A stretch of DNA of 64,000 nucleotides from Algicoccus sp048820935 (GCF_048820935.1 NZ_JBMERD010000013.1:1-64000); one strand, 5' to 3'; counted from the first letter of the stretch, positions 54,539 to 63,267 are shown. The notes: generated from the letters alone by a model not told the origin. Translations and numbers: made by a program.

Positions 54539-55187
54539 CTGAACGTAATCCTAAATCACAGAGATACAGTTCTCCCACCCAATGTGCATGACAAGTTTCA
54601 CAAACCGCTTGCGTCGGAGCAATAAATGCCGTTGTCCAACGTGCCTGAATAATCGTTTGTGAGTTTTGTGGATCCTGCAGGTTTGGAGTGCTGGCTGACT
54701 GTGCAAAGAGTCCGCTGGGAATATCTAAAGCGAGTGTAGGTGCCTCATGGCGGTTCGCGCATTTAATCAAATATTGCCAAGGATTGGTTAGAGGACGATC
54801 AAGACCGATGCCAAACAAACCATCGACAATCAGATCGTAGTGGTTTGCTTTATCTGGCCATTGTGACAAGACCGCCTCGCCCGTCGCAATCCAGTTGGCA
54901 TGAGCCGCATAAGCATCTGTGACTGCAGGTTTAGGAAACTGTGGCTGAATGACAGTGACTAAACTACCGTGTTGCCATAAACCGAGTGCCAGTGTGAGTG
55001 CATCGCCACCATTGTTGCCTGGCCCAGCTAAAACGAGTGCATGCTGTGGGAGTCCGTGGCACTTCAGAATCAGTTTGAGTGCGCAATCTGCAGCATGTTG
55101 CATTAAGGGCAAACCTGCCTCAAGGCCTTGTTTTTCAATTGTGCGAATTTTTTCAAGTGACCAGGGTTGTGGGTTTTGTAGCGTCAT
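54531..55187 (-). CDS. nnr: NAD(P)H-hydrate epimerase (YjeF N-terminal domain)
   Basis: Repairs hydrated NAD(P)H by epimerisation. 'GLPLMQHAADCALKLIL', the phosphate loop 'VLAGPGNNGGDALTLALGL' and 'DLIVDGLFGIGLDRPL', 'LALDIPSGLFA' are the YjeF_N signatures. The dehydratase (YjeF_C) half fused in E. coli is absent. I start at the ATG at 55187 because homology begins a few residues later; the frame is open to a GTG at 55268, and neither has a good ribosome site. It is the first gene of the nnr-hutD-hutF unit, divergent from ppc. Confidence 0.88.
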   Translation of the reverse strand: MTLQNPQPWSLEKIRTIEKQGLEAGLPLMQHAADCALKLILKCHGLPQHALVLAGPGNNGGDALTLALGLWQHGSLVTVIQPQFPKPAVTDAYAAHANWIATGEAVLSQWPDKANHYDLIVDGLFGIGLDRPLTNPWQYLIKCANRHEAPTLALDIPSGLFAQSASTPNLQDPQNSQTIIQARWTTAFIAPTQAVCETCHAHWVGELYLCDLGLRSDA

Positions 55188-55359
55188 AAAAGCGTATTTT
55201 TGATCTGAATCTGCAATTGCCTTGACTAAAATATGTGACAAGGTTCCAAAAAAGCAAACTTCATCCACCTTTTTTGCACTGTATTATGAAAAGCGTCTGT
55301 GTTGTTTAGCTGAACACCTAGATCGATGACGAATCACATCAGCTATAAGGAGATTGCGC

Positions 55360-58200
55360 GTGAAACACACCACACATCGGCCCCAAGAAGAGCCTCTGAT
55401 GAAAGATATTCGGCTTTTAGGGAGGTTGCTCGGTGACGTGATTCGAGAGCAAGAGGGTCAAACCATGTTTGATCTGATTGAAGAAATTCGACGTTTGTCG
55501 GTTTCATTTCGACGCCATGATGATTCCGGCGCGGATCGCCAGCTCAACACCTTGTTGCAGAGTTTGACCGATGATGTCGCTGTGGCTGTGATTCGTGCTT
55601 TTACTTACTTCAGTCATCTAGCCAATCTGGCTGAAGACCGACATTATGTGCGGCGTCGACAGTTTCATGAACGAGCGGGTCGGATTCGTGCGGGCTCACT
55701 TGCCCATACGTTTGAAGCTTTGCAAACGCAACAAATCGAACTGTCACGAGTGCGCGACATGCTTTCACATAGTCAGGTTTGCCCGGTTTTGACGGCACAC
55801 CCGACCGAAGTTCAGCGTAAAAGTACGCTTGATGCGCACCGGGCAATTGCAAACCTACTCGAGCAGCGTGATCAGATTCGTAATCGTGGGGAAGACAGTC
55901 TTCAGCAAAAGGATTTGGCACACAATGAGCGACAAATCAAAGCGCATATCGTGCAGTTGTGGCAGACACGTTTGCAGCGTTTCACCAAGCTCACAGTCGC
56001 GGATGAAATAGAAAACCAATTAGGCTATTACGCATCCACATTTCTACCAGAAATTCCTAAGCTCTACGCACAAATTGAAGAGGAGCTGTCGGGGTTACCT
56101 GTTCACAGCTTTCTGACGATGGGGCAGTGGACAGGCGGAGACCGTGATGGCAACCCGAATGTCAATGCGCAAACATTGCAGCAAGCCTTACGTCGACAGT
56201 CTGAGCTGGTCTTGCGTCATCACCTTGAAGCTTTGCATGGGTTGGGTGCTGTGTTGTCGATGTCGGCTTTGTTAGTACCAATTTCTGATGCTATGCGTTC
56301 GTTGAGTGAGCAGTCCCCTGATCACGATGAGCATCGTTCAGATGAGCCCTATCGTCGTGCACTGACGGGTATGTATGCGCGCCTGGCAGCTACGCTGCAT
56401 GCGTTAAACAATACCCAAGCGCCATGGCGTGCAATTGCCGATGCAGAGCCTTATGCGAACCCCCAAGCTTTGCTCCATGATTTGCGTGTGATTAGAGCCT
56501 CGTTACTGCAGAATCATGCGGTGGACTTGGTCAAAGATCGTTTAGATCCCGTCATCCGCGCTGTTGAAGTCTTTGGCTTTCATTTGGCGTCTGTGGATTT
56601 GCGACAAAGTTCTGACCAGCATGAAAAAGTGATCACCGAGCTTCTCAAAAAAGCTCAGGTCAATGATGACTATGCGCAGTTGTCTGAGCCCGAGAAAGTG
56701 GAGCTGCTGACAAAAGTGCTTCAAGATCCCAGAGTACTGACAGTGCCTGGTGCTGACTATAGTGAACACACCCGTTCAGAACTGGGGGTGTTGCGCATGA
56801 CTGCTGAACTGCGCCAGAAATATGGCACGAAAGCGGTGGTGCAATACATTGTCAGCCATACCGAAACTGTCAGTGACCTGCTGGAAGTCTACGTCTTACA
56901 AAAAGAAGTTGGATTGATGGCTGGCTCTCTGGGCGGAGCCTCAGACGATTATGAATGCGTTTCAACGCGTGCAGGTCTTATGGTGGTGCCTCTATTTGAG
57001 ACGATTGATGATTTGCAACGCAGCGCACAAATCATGCGCGACTTCTTTGCGGTGCCTGGCATGCTTGAGCTTGTACATCGCAGTCACGGTGTTCAGGAAG
57101 TGATGCTTGGGTATTCAGATAGCAATAAAGACGGTGGCATTCTGACCAGCGCTTGGGAACTCTATCAAGCAGAGGTTGCGCTTGAGGCGGTCTTTGCCGA
57201 ACTGCCAGCAGAGTCGGCTGTCAACATGCGTTTGTTCCATGGTCGTGGTGGTACGGTTGCACGAGGTGGTGGCCCAAGTTATGAGGCTATTTTGGCGCAA
57301 CCACCTAGAACGGTGCAGGGTCGTATCCGATTGACAGAGCAGGGTGAAGTCATTGGTTCGAAATATGCCAACCCTGACATTGGCCGACGCAACCTTGAAA
57401 CGCTTGTCGCTGCGGCCATTGAAGCAACCTTGTTGACTAAAGATGAGACGGTGCCAGATTCCTTTTTAGCGGTTGCGCAACGTTTGTCCGATGATAGCTT
57501 TAAAGCGTATCGTGCGCTGGTTTATGAAACGCCTGGTTTTGCGGAGTACTTCTTTGAGTCGACACCGATTGGTGAAATCTCCAAGCTCAATATCGGGTCT
57601 AGGCCTGCTGCTCGTACGCAAGGCAAAGATGGCAAGCCGCCTGCGATTGAGGATTTACGTGCTATTCCTTGGGGATTTAGTTGGGGTCAGTGCCGATTGT
57701 CTTTGCCGGGCTGGCTTGGGTTCGGCACAGCAGTCAATCAGTTCATTCAATCGCCACCGAACGGAATGAATAGTGAAGAGGCGCTTGAGCTCTTGCAGCA
57801 GATGTATCGAGAATGGCCGTTCTTTACCACATTGATCTCGAATGTTGACATGGTGATGTCTAAGAGCGATCTGGCGCTTGCTTCCCGATATGCGAGCTTG
57901 GTGCGTGATACCAATATTCGTAAAACAGTTTTTGAGAAGATTCGTCAACACTGGCGTCTTACAGAGGATGCGCTCGAACGTGTCACTGGGCATGTGGGCT
58001 TTTTAGCAACCAACCCGGCGCTTGCTCGCTCTATTCAGCATCGCTTTCCCTATATTGATCCCCTACATCACTTGCAGATTGAATTGATCCGTCGACTGCG
58101 TGCTTCGGCAGAGAATCATGAGGAACCGAGTGAACGCGCAAAGCGTGGTATTCACATTGCAATTAACGGAATTTCAGCTGGTGTTAGAAATACTGGTTAA
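55360..58200 (+). CDS. ppc: phosphoenolpyruvate carboxylase
   Basis: Adds bicarbonate to PEP to give oxaloacetate, replenishing the TCA cycle. 'CPVLTAHPTEVQRKSTLDAH' contains the catalytic His; 'FLTMGQWTGGDRDGNPNV', 'EVMLGYSDSNKDGGILTSAW' and 'LFHGRGGTVARGGGPSYEAI' are the conserved active-site segments. The protein ends '...ISAGVRNTG', as usual. The GTG at 55360 is used, as AAGGAG lies 7 nt upstream. 946 residues, full length. Confidence 0.97.
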   Translation: MKHTTHRPQEEPLMKDIRLLGRLLGDVIREQEGQTMFDLIEEIRRLSVSFRRHDDSGADRQLNTLLQSLTDDVAVAVIRAFTYFSHLANLAEDRHYVRRRQFHERAGRIRAGSLAHTFEALQTQQIELSRVRDMLSHSQVCPVLTAHPTEVQRKSTLDAHRAIANLLEQRDQIRNRGEDSLQQKDLAHNERQIKAHIVQLWQTRLQRFTKLTVADEIENQLGYYASTFLPEIPKLYAQIEEELSGLPVHSFLTMGQWTGGDRDGNPNVNAQTLQQALRRQSELVLRHHLEALHGLGAVLSMSALLVPISDAMRSLSEQSPDHDEHRSDEPYRRALTGMYARLAATLHALNNTQAPWRAIADAEPYANPQALLHDLRVIRASLLQNHAVDLVKDRLDPVIRAVEVFGFHLASVDLRQSSDQHEKVITELLKKAQVNDDYAQLSEPEKVELLTKVLQDPRVLTVPGADYSEHTRSELGVLRMTAELRQKYGTKAVVQYIVSHTETVSDLLEVYVLQKEVGLMAGSLGGASDDYECVSTRAGLMVVPLFETIDDLQRSAQIMRDFFAVPGMLELVHRSHGVQEVMLGYSDSNKDGGILTSAWELYQAEVALEAVFAELPAESAVNMRLFHGRGGTVARGGGPSYEAILAQPPRTVQGRIRLTEQGEVIGSKYANPDIGRRNLETLVAAAIEATLLTKDETVPDSFLAVAQRLSDDSFKAYRALVYETPGFAEYFFESTPIGEISKLNIGSRPAARTQGKDGKPPAIEDLRAIPWGFSWGQCRLSLPGWLGFGTAVNQFIQSPPNGMNSEEALELLQQMYREWPFFTTLISNVDMVMSKSDLALASRYASLVRDTNIRKTVFEKIRQHWRLTEDALERVTGHVGFLATNPALARSIQHRFPYIDPLHHLQIELIRRLRASAENHEEPSERAKRGIHIAINGISAGVRNTG

Positions 58201-58276
58201 CTCTATGATAAGATGCAGGTTGTAAAGATTTATGAGCAGGCCTGAAAACGTGAAATTTCATTTTTTCATCTTTGAT

Positions 58277-58304
58277 GTGACAAATTCAAAAAACCTGCTA
58301 TAAT
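58277..58304 (+). promoter_or_regulatory. promoter of tRNA-Arg
   Basis: GTGACA (58277-58282) and a perfect TATAAT (58299-58304) are 16 bp apart; TGC before the -10 makes it an extended -10. Transcription would start about 5-6 nt upstream of the mature tRNA. Confidence 0.85.
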
Positions 58305-58316
58305 TCTTTTCTTGCA

Positions 58317-58393
58317 GCGCCCGTAGCTCAGTTGGATAGAGTACTTGGCTACGAACCAAGGGGTCGTGAGTTCGAATCTTGCCGGGCGCGCCA
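58317..58393 (+). tRNA. tRNA-Arg (anticodon ACG)
   Basis: The 77-nt cloverleaf has acceptor arms GCGCCCG/CGGGCGC, a D arm GCTC...GAGT, anticodon arm CTTGG/CCAAG around loop CTACGAA with ACG at 58351-58353, T loop TTCGAAT, discriminator G and an encoded CCA. The adenosine at position 34 would be edited to inosine to read CGU, CGC and CGA. It sits at the left edge of the second accessory region. Confidence 0.97.
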
Positions 58394-58419
58394 AATTCAC
58401 TAGTTAAATCAGCTAGTTA

Positions 58420-58455
58420 AACCGCTTAGATCTAACCCATCTAGGCGGTTTTTTT
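58420..58455 (+). terminator. terminator after tRNA-Arg
   Basis: AACCGCTTAGAT pairs with ATCTAGGCGGTT (one G-U) around a 7-nt loop, followed by T5. It lies 26 bp after the tRNA 3' end. Confidence 0.9.
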
Positions 58456-58592
58456 ATTGATGCGGGGGTTTTGTGGGACATTGCTTTTTTTACCATGGAC
58501 TTTTCTCGGTTAAGAGACTAACCACTCATCACACTCAGTCATAGAACTAGCGCAACATTCATGGGGTAGTGTCCTTAGTGGATTGTTACATT

Positions 58593-58643
58593 GGCTGAAT
58601 CAGCCATACCCATTTTGGGTATGATGGAACCCAGAATGGGTAT
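58593..58643. promoter_or_regulatory. cluster of three palindromes, probable operator
   Basis: GGCTGA-A-TCAGCC (58593-58605) is followed by ATACCCA-TTT-TGGGTAT (58606-58622) and ACCCA-GAA-TGGGT (58629-58641). The last two share the ACCCA-N3-TGGGT core, lie about two helical turns apart centre to centre, and together form 15-bp inverted arms (58606-58620 and 58629-58643, one mismatch). This is how tandem sites for a dimeric repressor look. No clear gene follows directly: the rest of 58460-59108 has only short frames, for example 45 codons from 58723, without recognisable products. Confidence 0.45.
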
Positions 58644-59108
58644 ATTGAACGATCTCTCTGAGCCCCACAGTCTTGTCAGATGCTCTTTTTTCTGGCACTA
58701 AAAACAAGTGTTGAGCTCTTGTATGAGCAAGCCGAACGAAGCTTTTGTACGAAAAAATAAATCAATTTGCTTGACCGAAGATCTGGTCACGTTAAGATCA
58801 ATGTTAAACAGTACGAGCTCGTCACGTTTGACAGTAGCAGGCAATACAATGTTGATCTGAATACCAGCTATAGCATTGGTGCCCGCTACTGGGCATGGAA
58901 ACTTAAACTGACTCACCGAAAGGGTGGGCGGTTGTCAGCAGGCAAAAGTTCTGCTCGCAAACAGAGAATACCGGTTTCGCTCTCTATCCTCTGACAAAAT
59001 GCCAAAGAGCATTGCGGAGCACGAAACACTCTCATCATGCGCAACATGCATAGTGAGACAGTGCATTTATTATGCAACGTATTGTTTAGTAACATTATTT
59101 ATGTGAAA

Positions 59109-59999
59109 TTACGTAATATGCTGAATGAAGTAGTTCACCATGCCACTCACTTCACGCTGCTCACGGATTCGTATTTCTTCATCGATGTCTTGAAGTCCGT
59201 GGAAATTGATCACAGCTGCTGGACCATCTTTGCGATAGCCAGGAATCTCTGGTTCGTCGCAGAAGTTTTCTTTGAGTGCTGTAAGTGCTAATTTGATTGC
59301 ATCGTTGTGGATCCCAGTGGCTATGCGTTCTTTGAATAATCCTGCAAGTGATTCGACATTACCCCAGTAACGCATCACATGGATAAGATCTGAAGCATCC
59401 TTGCGTTCATGGCGACTTTTAAAGGCAAGCGCTTTCAGGACGATGAAGGCCACCGCATCTGCGTAGCGAATGGTCTCCCTGACGATGCCACCGTTATTGG
59501 GAAGTTCGACAACAATTTCTTTCTTTTCAAACCAATCATACGCAATGCTAGCATAGAGGATTTGGCAAGCAGAGACATCTTCTCCATCAATTTGCACTAG
59601 AAATGAACTTTGTGCTGGATCGTCTGTGTGCTGTAGAAATTCGATGACGATTGGTGTGTTGCCGACGTTGTATAGCCATTGCCAAGAACTTACAGGGCCT
59701 TCTGGGGCGGGTTGATAACGGACGAATCCTCCGTCTTTCAGCTGTCGTCTCAGTTTGTCGTATGTGCCTTGCGTCGTTAGTATCGTAATGTTAAGCACAA
59801 TGTCGACGTCGGTTGTGCCCGTATGTGCAGGAATATCTGGTGGTTGTGACGGTGTCAAATAGCGCGGCACGAGTCCACCTACGAGCCGCAAATTAGTCTT
59901 CAATGAGCCAAATGCACGCAATAGTGCGACGAGTGCAATTTCACATGCATCAGTGTGGGCGGTGCTGTATTCCGCGGCCGTCGTGTGTTTCACGTTCAC
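59109..59999 (-). CDS. nucleotidyltransferase, AbiEii-like toxin component
   Basis: 296 residues. The nucleotidyltransferase signature is a Gly-Gly pair in 'LRLVGGLVPRYL' (residues 41-42) followed by D64-V-D66 in 'GTTDVDIVLN', and 'FIVLKALAFKSRHERKDASD' later resembles the AbiEii/AbiGii core. Type IV AbiEii toxins are nucleotidyltransferases that arrest growth. The start overlaps the upstream AbiEi-like gene by ATGA, the classical antitoxin-then-toxin order. The family is fairly secure; the exact substrate is unknown. Confidence 0.78.
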   Translation of the reverse strand: MNVKHTTAAEYSTAHTDACEIALVALLRAFGSLKTNLRLVGGLVPRYLTPSQPPDIPAHTGTTDVDIVLNITILTTQGTYDKLRRQLKDGGFVRYQPAPEGPVSSWQWLYNVGNTPIVIEFLQHTDDPAQSSFLVQIDGEDVSACQILYASIAYDWFEKKEIVVELPNNGGIVRETIRYADAVAFIVLKALAFKSRHERKDASDLIHVMRYWGNVESLAGLFKERIATGIHNDAIKLALTALKENFCDEPEIPGYRKDGPAAVINFHGLQDIDEEIRIREQREVSGMVNYFIQHIT

Positions 60000-61108
60000 T
60001 TACTATTTCCTATTTTGAGCGTCAATCTTCGGAACTCGTCAGCGAGCTCTTTGTTGCGCCCGTATCCATTAAGAAGATCTAAGTATTGTATAAATTTACT
60101 GGAAAAACAGTAATGTGATCGTTCAGGATATTTTTCTAGGAATAATAAGGATGCCCCGGTTCGTTCGATGAGGACAATGTTGGCGCCTTTATCCGCTTGG
60201 GATAGACCTATCTCAGATGCTAACTTTTCGGTATCACCAGGCTGAATGATGATTTCTATGCGGTCAACATTTGTCAGTCGCATAAGGAAGGAGTTAGCAG
60301 CAGCGGCGCCTGTGAGTGCCCATCCTTGTCGTACGTGGTTGGCTAATTTTCCGATGACGTGATCAGTGAGCTGTCCGTTGTGAGCATAGGTATACCAGCG
60401 AGTCTTTACTTCTCGTCGTCGAGTCCACATATCAGCCCATGCATCAAGAAGTGATGCCGGATCCCGCAAGCGGCGGCGTTGATGAGGACCGCTGCCTTTT
60501 GATTCGACGAAGTCATGCTGCTCAAGAGCCTGCATGGTGCTAGATACAGTGTAGGTTGAGGTTTTTGCAAGTCTAGCGAGCTTCTCTCCAGTGATATATC
60601 CCTCATCAGAATTTGTATGCCAATGGTGCAGAAGCGCATGGATGACCTGTTCCCGAGCTCCATGAAACAGTGCAATATCCTTTTTATGTGTGGAACGTAT
60701 CGGAGTGCGCTCAACATCAACTAACCAAGTGTGATATTTAAAATAAAGCGTCCCACTCTTATCGTAGTAATTGATTCCTGCGTTCCGTAAAGCCTCGCGA
60801 GATCCAGGACTAATCATTTCTGCAATCAGACATGGCGCGACGTTGTCGTGTGGGGATGTGGCTTGATATTTCATCAGATGGCTGATTGCCATTCGAGCAT
60901 CTCGTGGATAGATAGTGCGGCTTATCTTGATTGCCAATACACAGACTCCCGCGCTCGGGGTCTTTGTGATGATTGCTGTATCGAATCGCGCATTTTGAAG
61001 ATGATCGTCAAATGGCACTTTTAAAGCTTCATGCTCTGTAATGAAGCCGGTAGCACCTTGGAGCGAATCAATGAAATCGTTTAATAACATAGTATCTAGA
61101 TTAGTCAT
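59996..61108 (-). CDS. AbiEi-family antitoxin-like transcriptional regulator
   Basis: About 370 residues from the ATG at 61108. An N-terminal domain of ~150 residues ends with 'AGINYYDKSGTLYFKYHTWL', a segment common in long AbiEi-type proteins. A winged helix follows ('YITGEKLARLAKTSTYTVSS', 'TMQALEQHDFVESKGSG'), then a C-terminal domain of ~150 residues. AbiEi proteins neutralise AbiEii indirectly and repress their own operon. The frame is open back to a TTG at 61144, but that codon falls in the predicted -35, so the ATG is preferred. A perfect 30-bp palindrome ends 3 nt upstream of the ATG. Confidence 0.78.
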   Translation of the reverse strand: MTNLDTMLLNDFIDSLQGATGFITEHEALKVPFDDHLQNARFDTAIITKTPSAGVCVLAIKISRTIYPRDARMAISHLMKYQATSPHDNVAPCLIAEMISPGSREALRNAGINYYDKSGTLYFKYHTWLVDVERTPIRSTHKKDIALFHGAREQVIHALLHHWHTNSDEGYITGEKLARLAKTSTYTVSSTMQALEQHDFVESKGSGPHQRRRLRDPASLLDAWADMWTRRREVKTRWYTYAHNGQLTDHVIGKLANHVRQGWALTGAAAANSFLMRLTNVDRIEIIIQPGDTEKLASEIGLSQADKGANIVLIERTGASLLFLEKYPERSHYCFSSKFIQYLDLLNGYGRNKELADEFRRLTLKIGNSK

Positions 61109-61111
61109 ATT

Positions 61112-61141
61112 CGCTATATTAGCTGTACAGCTAATATAGCG
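61112..61141. promoter_or_regulatory. 30-bp perfect palindrome, likely AbiEi-like operator
   Basis: Fifteen-base arms (CGCTATATTAGCTGT and its exact complement) meet with no spacer at 61126/61127. The palindrome ends 3 bp before the ATG of the AbiEi-like gene. It covers the whole spacer between the predicted -35 and -10, so a repressor bound here would block RNA polymerase. Confidence 0.75.
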
Positions 61142-61144
61142 CAA
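61116..61144 (-). promoter_or_regulatory. predicted leaderless promoter of the AbiEi/AbiEii-like operon
   Basis: On the minus strand TTGCGC (61139-61144), a 17-bp spacer and TAATAT (61116-61121) are followed after 7 nt by the ATG at 61108. The start of transcription would thus fall at or next to the first base of the start codon. This agrees with the lack of any Shine-Dalgarno. Confidence 0.5.
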
Positions 61145-61249
61145 TCACATAATATAGAAAAACTTGAAGAGTGGTTGTACGAAAGATTTTCGATCTAAAG
61201 TTACGTCTGAAGATATAGAGGATGCTTCGCTCACTTGAGTAGTTTTTGC

Positions 61250-61560
61250 CTACTTATTATGAGCACAACACATCCGCCTATCGTTTTGAAAAACGAATGT
61301 GAGGTCCTGATGGTCTTGATGTTTATCGGCCATTTCAGCCGATAGACCAATGTGTTCATCAGCCTGATGCAGTAGCATGGCACCGCTATCGGAACCTAGG
61401 GTGATTCTCTGAAAATCGTCTTCAATTCTATTTGAGCGCATTTCTGAAAAAATACGTGCTCCAGTTATCGCGTCTTCATAATTAAAGGGCAGAATCACAA
61501 AATTATGTAAGCCAAGATCTGTAATGCGTTGCTTTACCTCATATTCGCCGGAAATTACAG
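61250..61560 (-). pseudogene. IS1380 transposase fragment fused to a PIN-like fragment
   Basis: One open frame joins two unrelated remnants. The upstream part reads 'SGEYEVKQRITDLGLHNFVI' then 'LPFNYEDAITGARIFSEMR', resembling the middle of VapC-type PIN toxins (weak). The downstream part 'RIEDDFQRITLGSDSGAMLL' and 'HQADEHIGLSAEMADKHQDH' aligns with the IS1380-transposase N-terminus also found at 19748-19957. Neither is complete. The frame is open only after a stop at about 61566 and is not expected to be functional. Confidence 0.55.
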
Positions 61561-61863
61561 CAGTTTAGGGGCTTTATCCATGATCTGGCTCCAGTCAGAA
61601 GTCTTTGAAATAATTCAATAGTTAATCAATTCATTATATTATATATTTAAATATACTGAAAAGATTGAAACTGACCTACATCAATTTGTTAGCACGATAT
61701 GTTCTTATTGGCTTACAACGACTCTGGCCGTGTTAGGCGTGTTGTTAACAATATGAGTTAGTTATATTTTCGGTATTGGGAGGCGGGAGTGTTCTTTCGT
61801 TTTCTCAAAAAACGTATGTCTGCGCAGTTGCAGTTAACTAGTGGTTTGGCGCATAACGATTAT
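61561..61863. other. AT-rich stretch with no gene
   Basis: About 300 bp, notably A/T-rich around 61620-61700, containing no frame worth naming and no clear repeat or promoter. It fits relic mobile DNA. Confidence 0.4.
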
Positions 61864-62064
61864 TTAATCAAGCACCCCAGGTTCTTGAAGTAGTTTCTTT
61901 AATCGCGGCTTGATCTTCACTGGCCGATTTAATGTTTGTTGGAATGCTTGCCAATGTTCGTCATCTAAGGTGAATTGATGGCGATTGGCAAGCGTTTGTG
62001 CAGCGACTGTCATCCCTGCGTTCAGAAGGAATTGACTGATGTTTTTATGGTTGAGAGTGCTCAC
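61864..62064 (-). pseudogene. TacA-like (DUF1778) antitoxin, N-terminally truncated
   Basis: The 66-codon frame from a GTG contains the TacA C-terminal half: 'ISQFLLNAGMTVAAQTLANR', 'FTLDDEHWQAFQQTLNRP', 'RLKKLLQEPGVLD'. In complete TacA proteins about 25-30 residues of ribbon-helix-helix strand precede this part; they are missing, and upstream frames do not supply them. The partner TacT acetyltransferase, normally directly downstream, is also absent. The 258 bp to the next gene holds nothing recognisable. Confidence 0.65.
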
Positions 62065-62322
62065 GATTTGCTTTTCAAAATGTTCATGGAATCACTATGC
62101 GGTGCTCTGATTCTTTCCATTTTGCATCAAGAAGAAAAAGCAACGAAATGATCTAAGGAAAGTATCGTTTGACTACAAATGATTAGGTATTCAGTTGGTA
62201 TGTCTATAAATCTATCATGTGTTCTGAAATCGTGATCTTTGTCTGTTGTGATTGATTGGAACAGATAAAGCGGTTGCTACTCAAACGAATATCAACCGCC
62301 TTAATGAGGAGAAGGAGGACTG

Positions 62323-63267
62323 TTAGACCACGTTGATGGGATGGCCCAAATGATAGGCTTCAAGGTTTTGTGTGATACCCCGGGAAAGTGCGGCTAGACC
62401 ACTTTGTGAAGCCCAGGCAACGTGTGGGGTGATTAAGAGATTGGGGTGTTTGCAGTGCAGAAGCGCCAAATTCTCTGGGGGTGGTTCGGTTGAGAGTACG
62501 TCAAGAGCCGCACCGCCTAAATGACCCGTCTCGAGTCCATCGATTAACGCGGCTTCTTGAATCAATCCGCCACGCGATGTATTGATAATCAGTGCGCCTG
62601 TTTTCATGCGAGAGATTTCGGCGTGACCGATCATGCCGACTGTCGCGGGCATCAAGGGTGAATGCAGAGAAATCACATCACTGCGTGCAATAACCTCTTC
62701 AAATCGAGTGTAGCCCTCACGCAAAGAAGGTCGCCCGCGATGTTCTGCAAGCAAGACGTTCATGCCTAGTGTTTTGGCGAGACGAGCAACTTCAGATCCG
62801 ATGGTGCCATGACCAAAAATTCCCAACGTCGCGCCGGCAATATCAAGAATGGGTGCGTCGTGGACACAAAAGTGCTCAGATTCAGGCCACACGGTTCTAG
62901 CTAATTGATCATAACGGCGCAATTGACGACGCAAAATGAAGAGGCTGCCAATGACGCTTTCAGCAACACTTTGTGTCGCATAACCAGGTACATTCACCAC
63001 GGTGATACCATTTTCTCGACAAGCTTGAAGGTCGATGCAGTCGTAACCCGTGGCTGCCACACAAATCAGTTTGAGTTTGGGGCTTGATTGCACAACGGCT
63101 GCAGTAATAGGTACCTTGTTAGTGATGCAGATTTCAGCGTCTTCAAGCGCTTTAATAACCGCTTCGGCTGTTTTGGGGGTTGCACTATGATCTGTCCATT
63201 CGGAGATCCATTGGGGCTTTTCGATGGGATGAGGTAGTGTGGCGCAATCCAAAAAGACGGCTTTCAT
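62323..63267 (-). CDS. D-2-hydroxyacid dehydrogenase (glycerate/hydroxypyruvate reductase-like)
   Basis: NAD(P)-dependent reductase of 2-keto acids. 'ICVAATGYDCIDLQACRENG' and 'VNVPGYATQSVAESVIGSLF' form the substrate side; the Rossmann motif is 'LGIFGHGTIGSEVARLAKTL' (GxGxxG variant), with 'INTSRGGLIQEAALIDGL', 'AALDVLSTEPPP' and catalytic His in 'ITPHVAWAS'. 314 residues. Closest in feel to hydroxypyruvate reductase/glycerate dehydrogenase; the true substrate cannot be fixed. Confidence 0.9.
   Translation of the reverse strand: MKAVFLDCATLPHPIEKPQWISEWTDHSATPKTAEAVIKALEDAEICITNKVPITAAVVQSSPKLKLICVAATGYDCIDLQACRENGITVVNVPGYATQSVAESVIGSLFILRRQLRRYDQLARTVWPESEHFCVHDAPILDIAGATLGIFGHGTIGSEVARLAKTLGMNVLLAEHRGRPSLREGYTRFEEVIARSDVISLHSPLMPATVGMIGHAEISRMKTGALIINTSRGGLIQEAALIDGLETGHLGGAALDVLSTEPPPENLALLHCKHPNLLITPHVAWASQSGLAALSRGITQNLEAYHLGHPINVV

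Noticed and set aside
58370..58393. tRNA-Arg 3' end as an attachment site with a direct repeat farther right
   Set aside because: No second copy of the tRNA 3' end was found in the window and no integrase gene is present.
58767..58994. 75-codon plus-strand frame, and a 72-codon frame on the opposite strand, after the three-palindrome cluster
   Set aside because: Both overlap one another, neither has a ribosome site, and neither resembles a toxin, antitoxin or regulator. Kept only as possible context for the palindromes.
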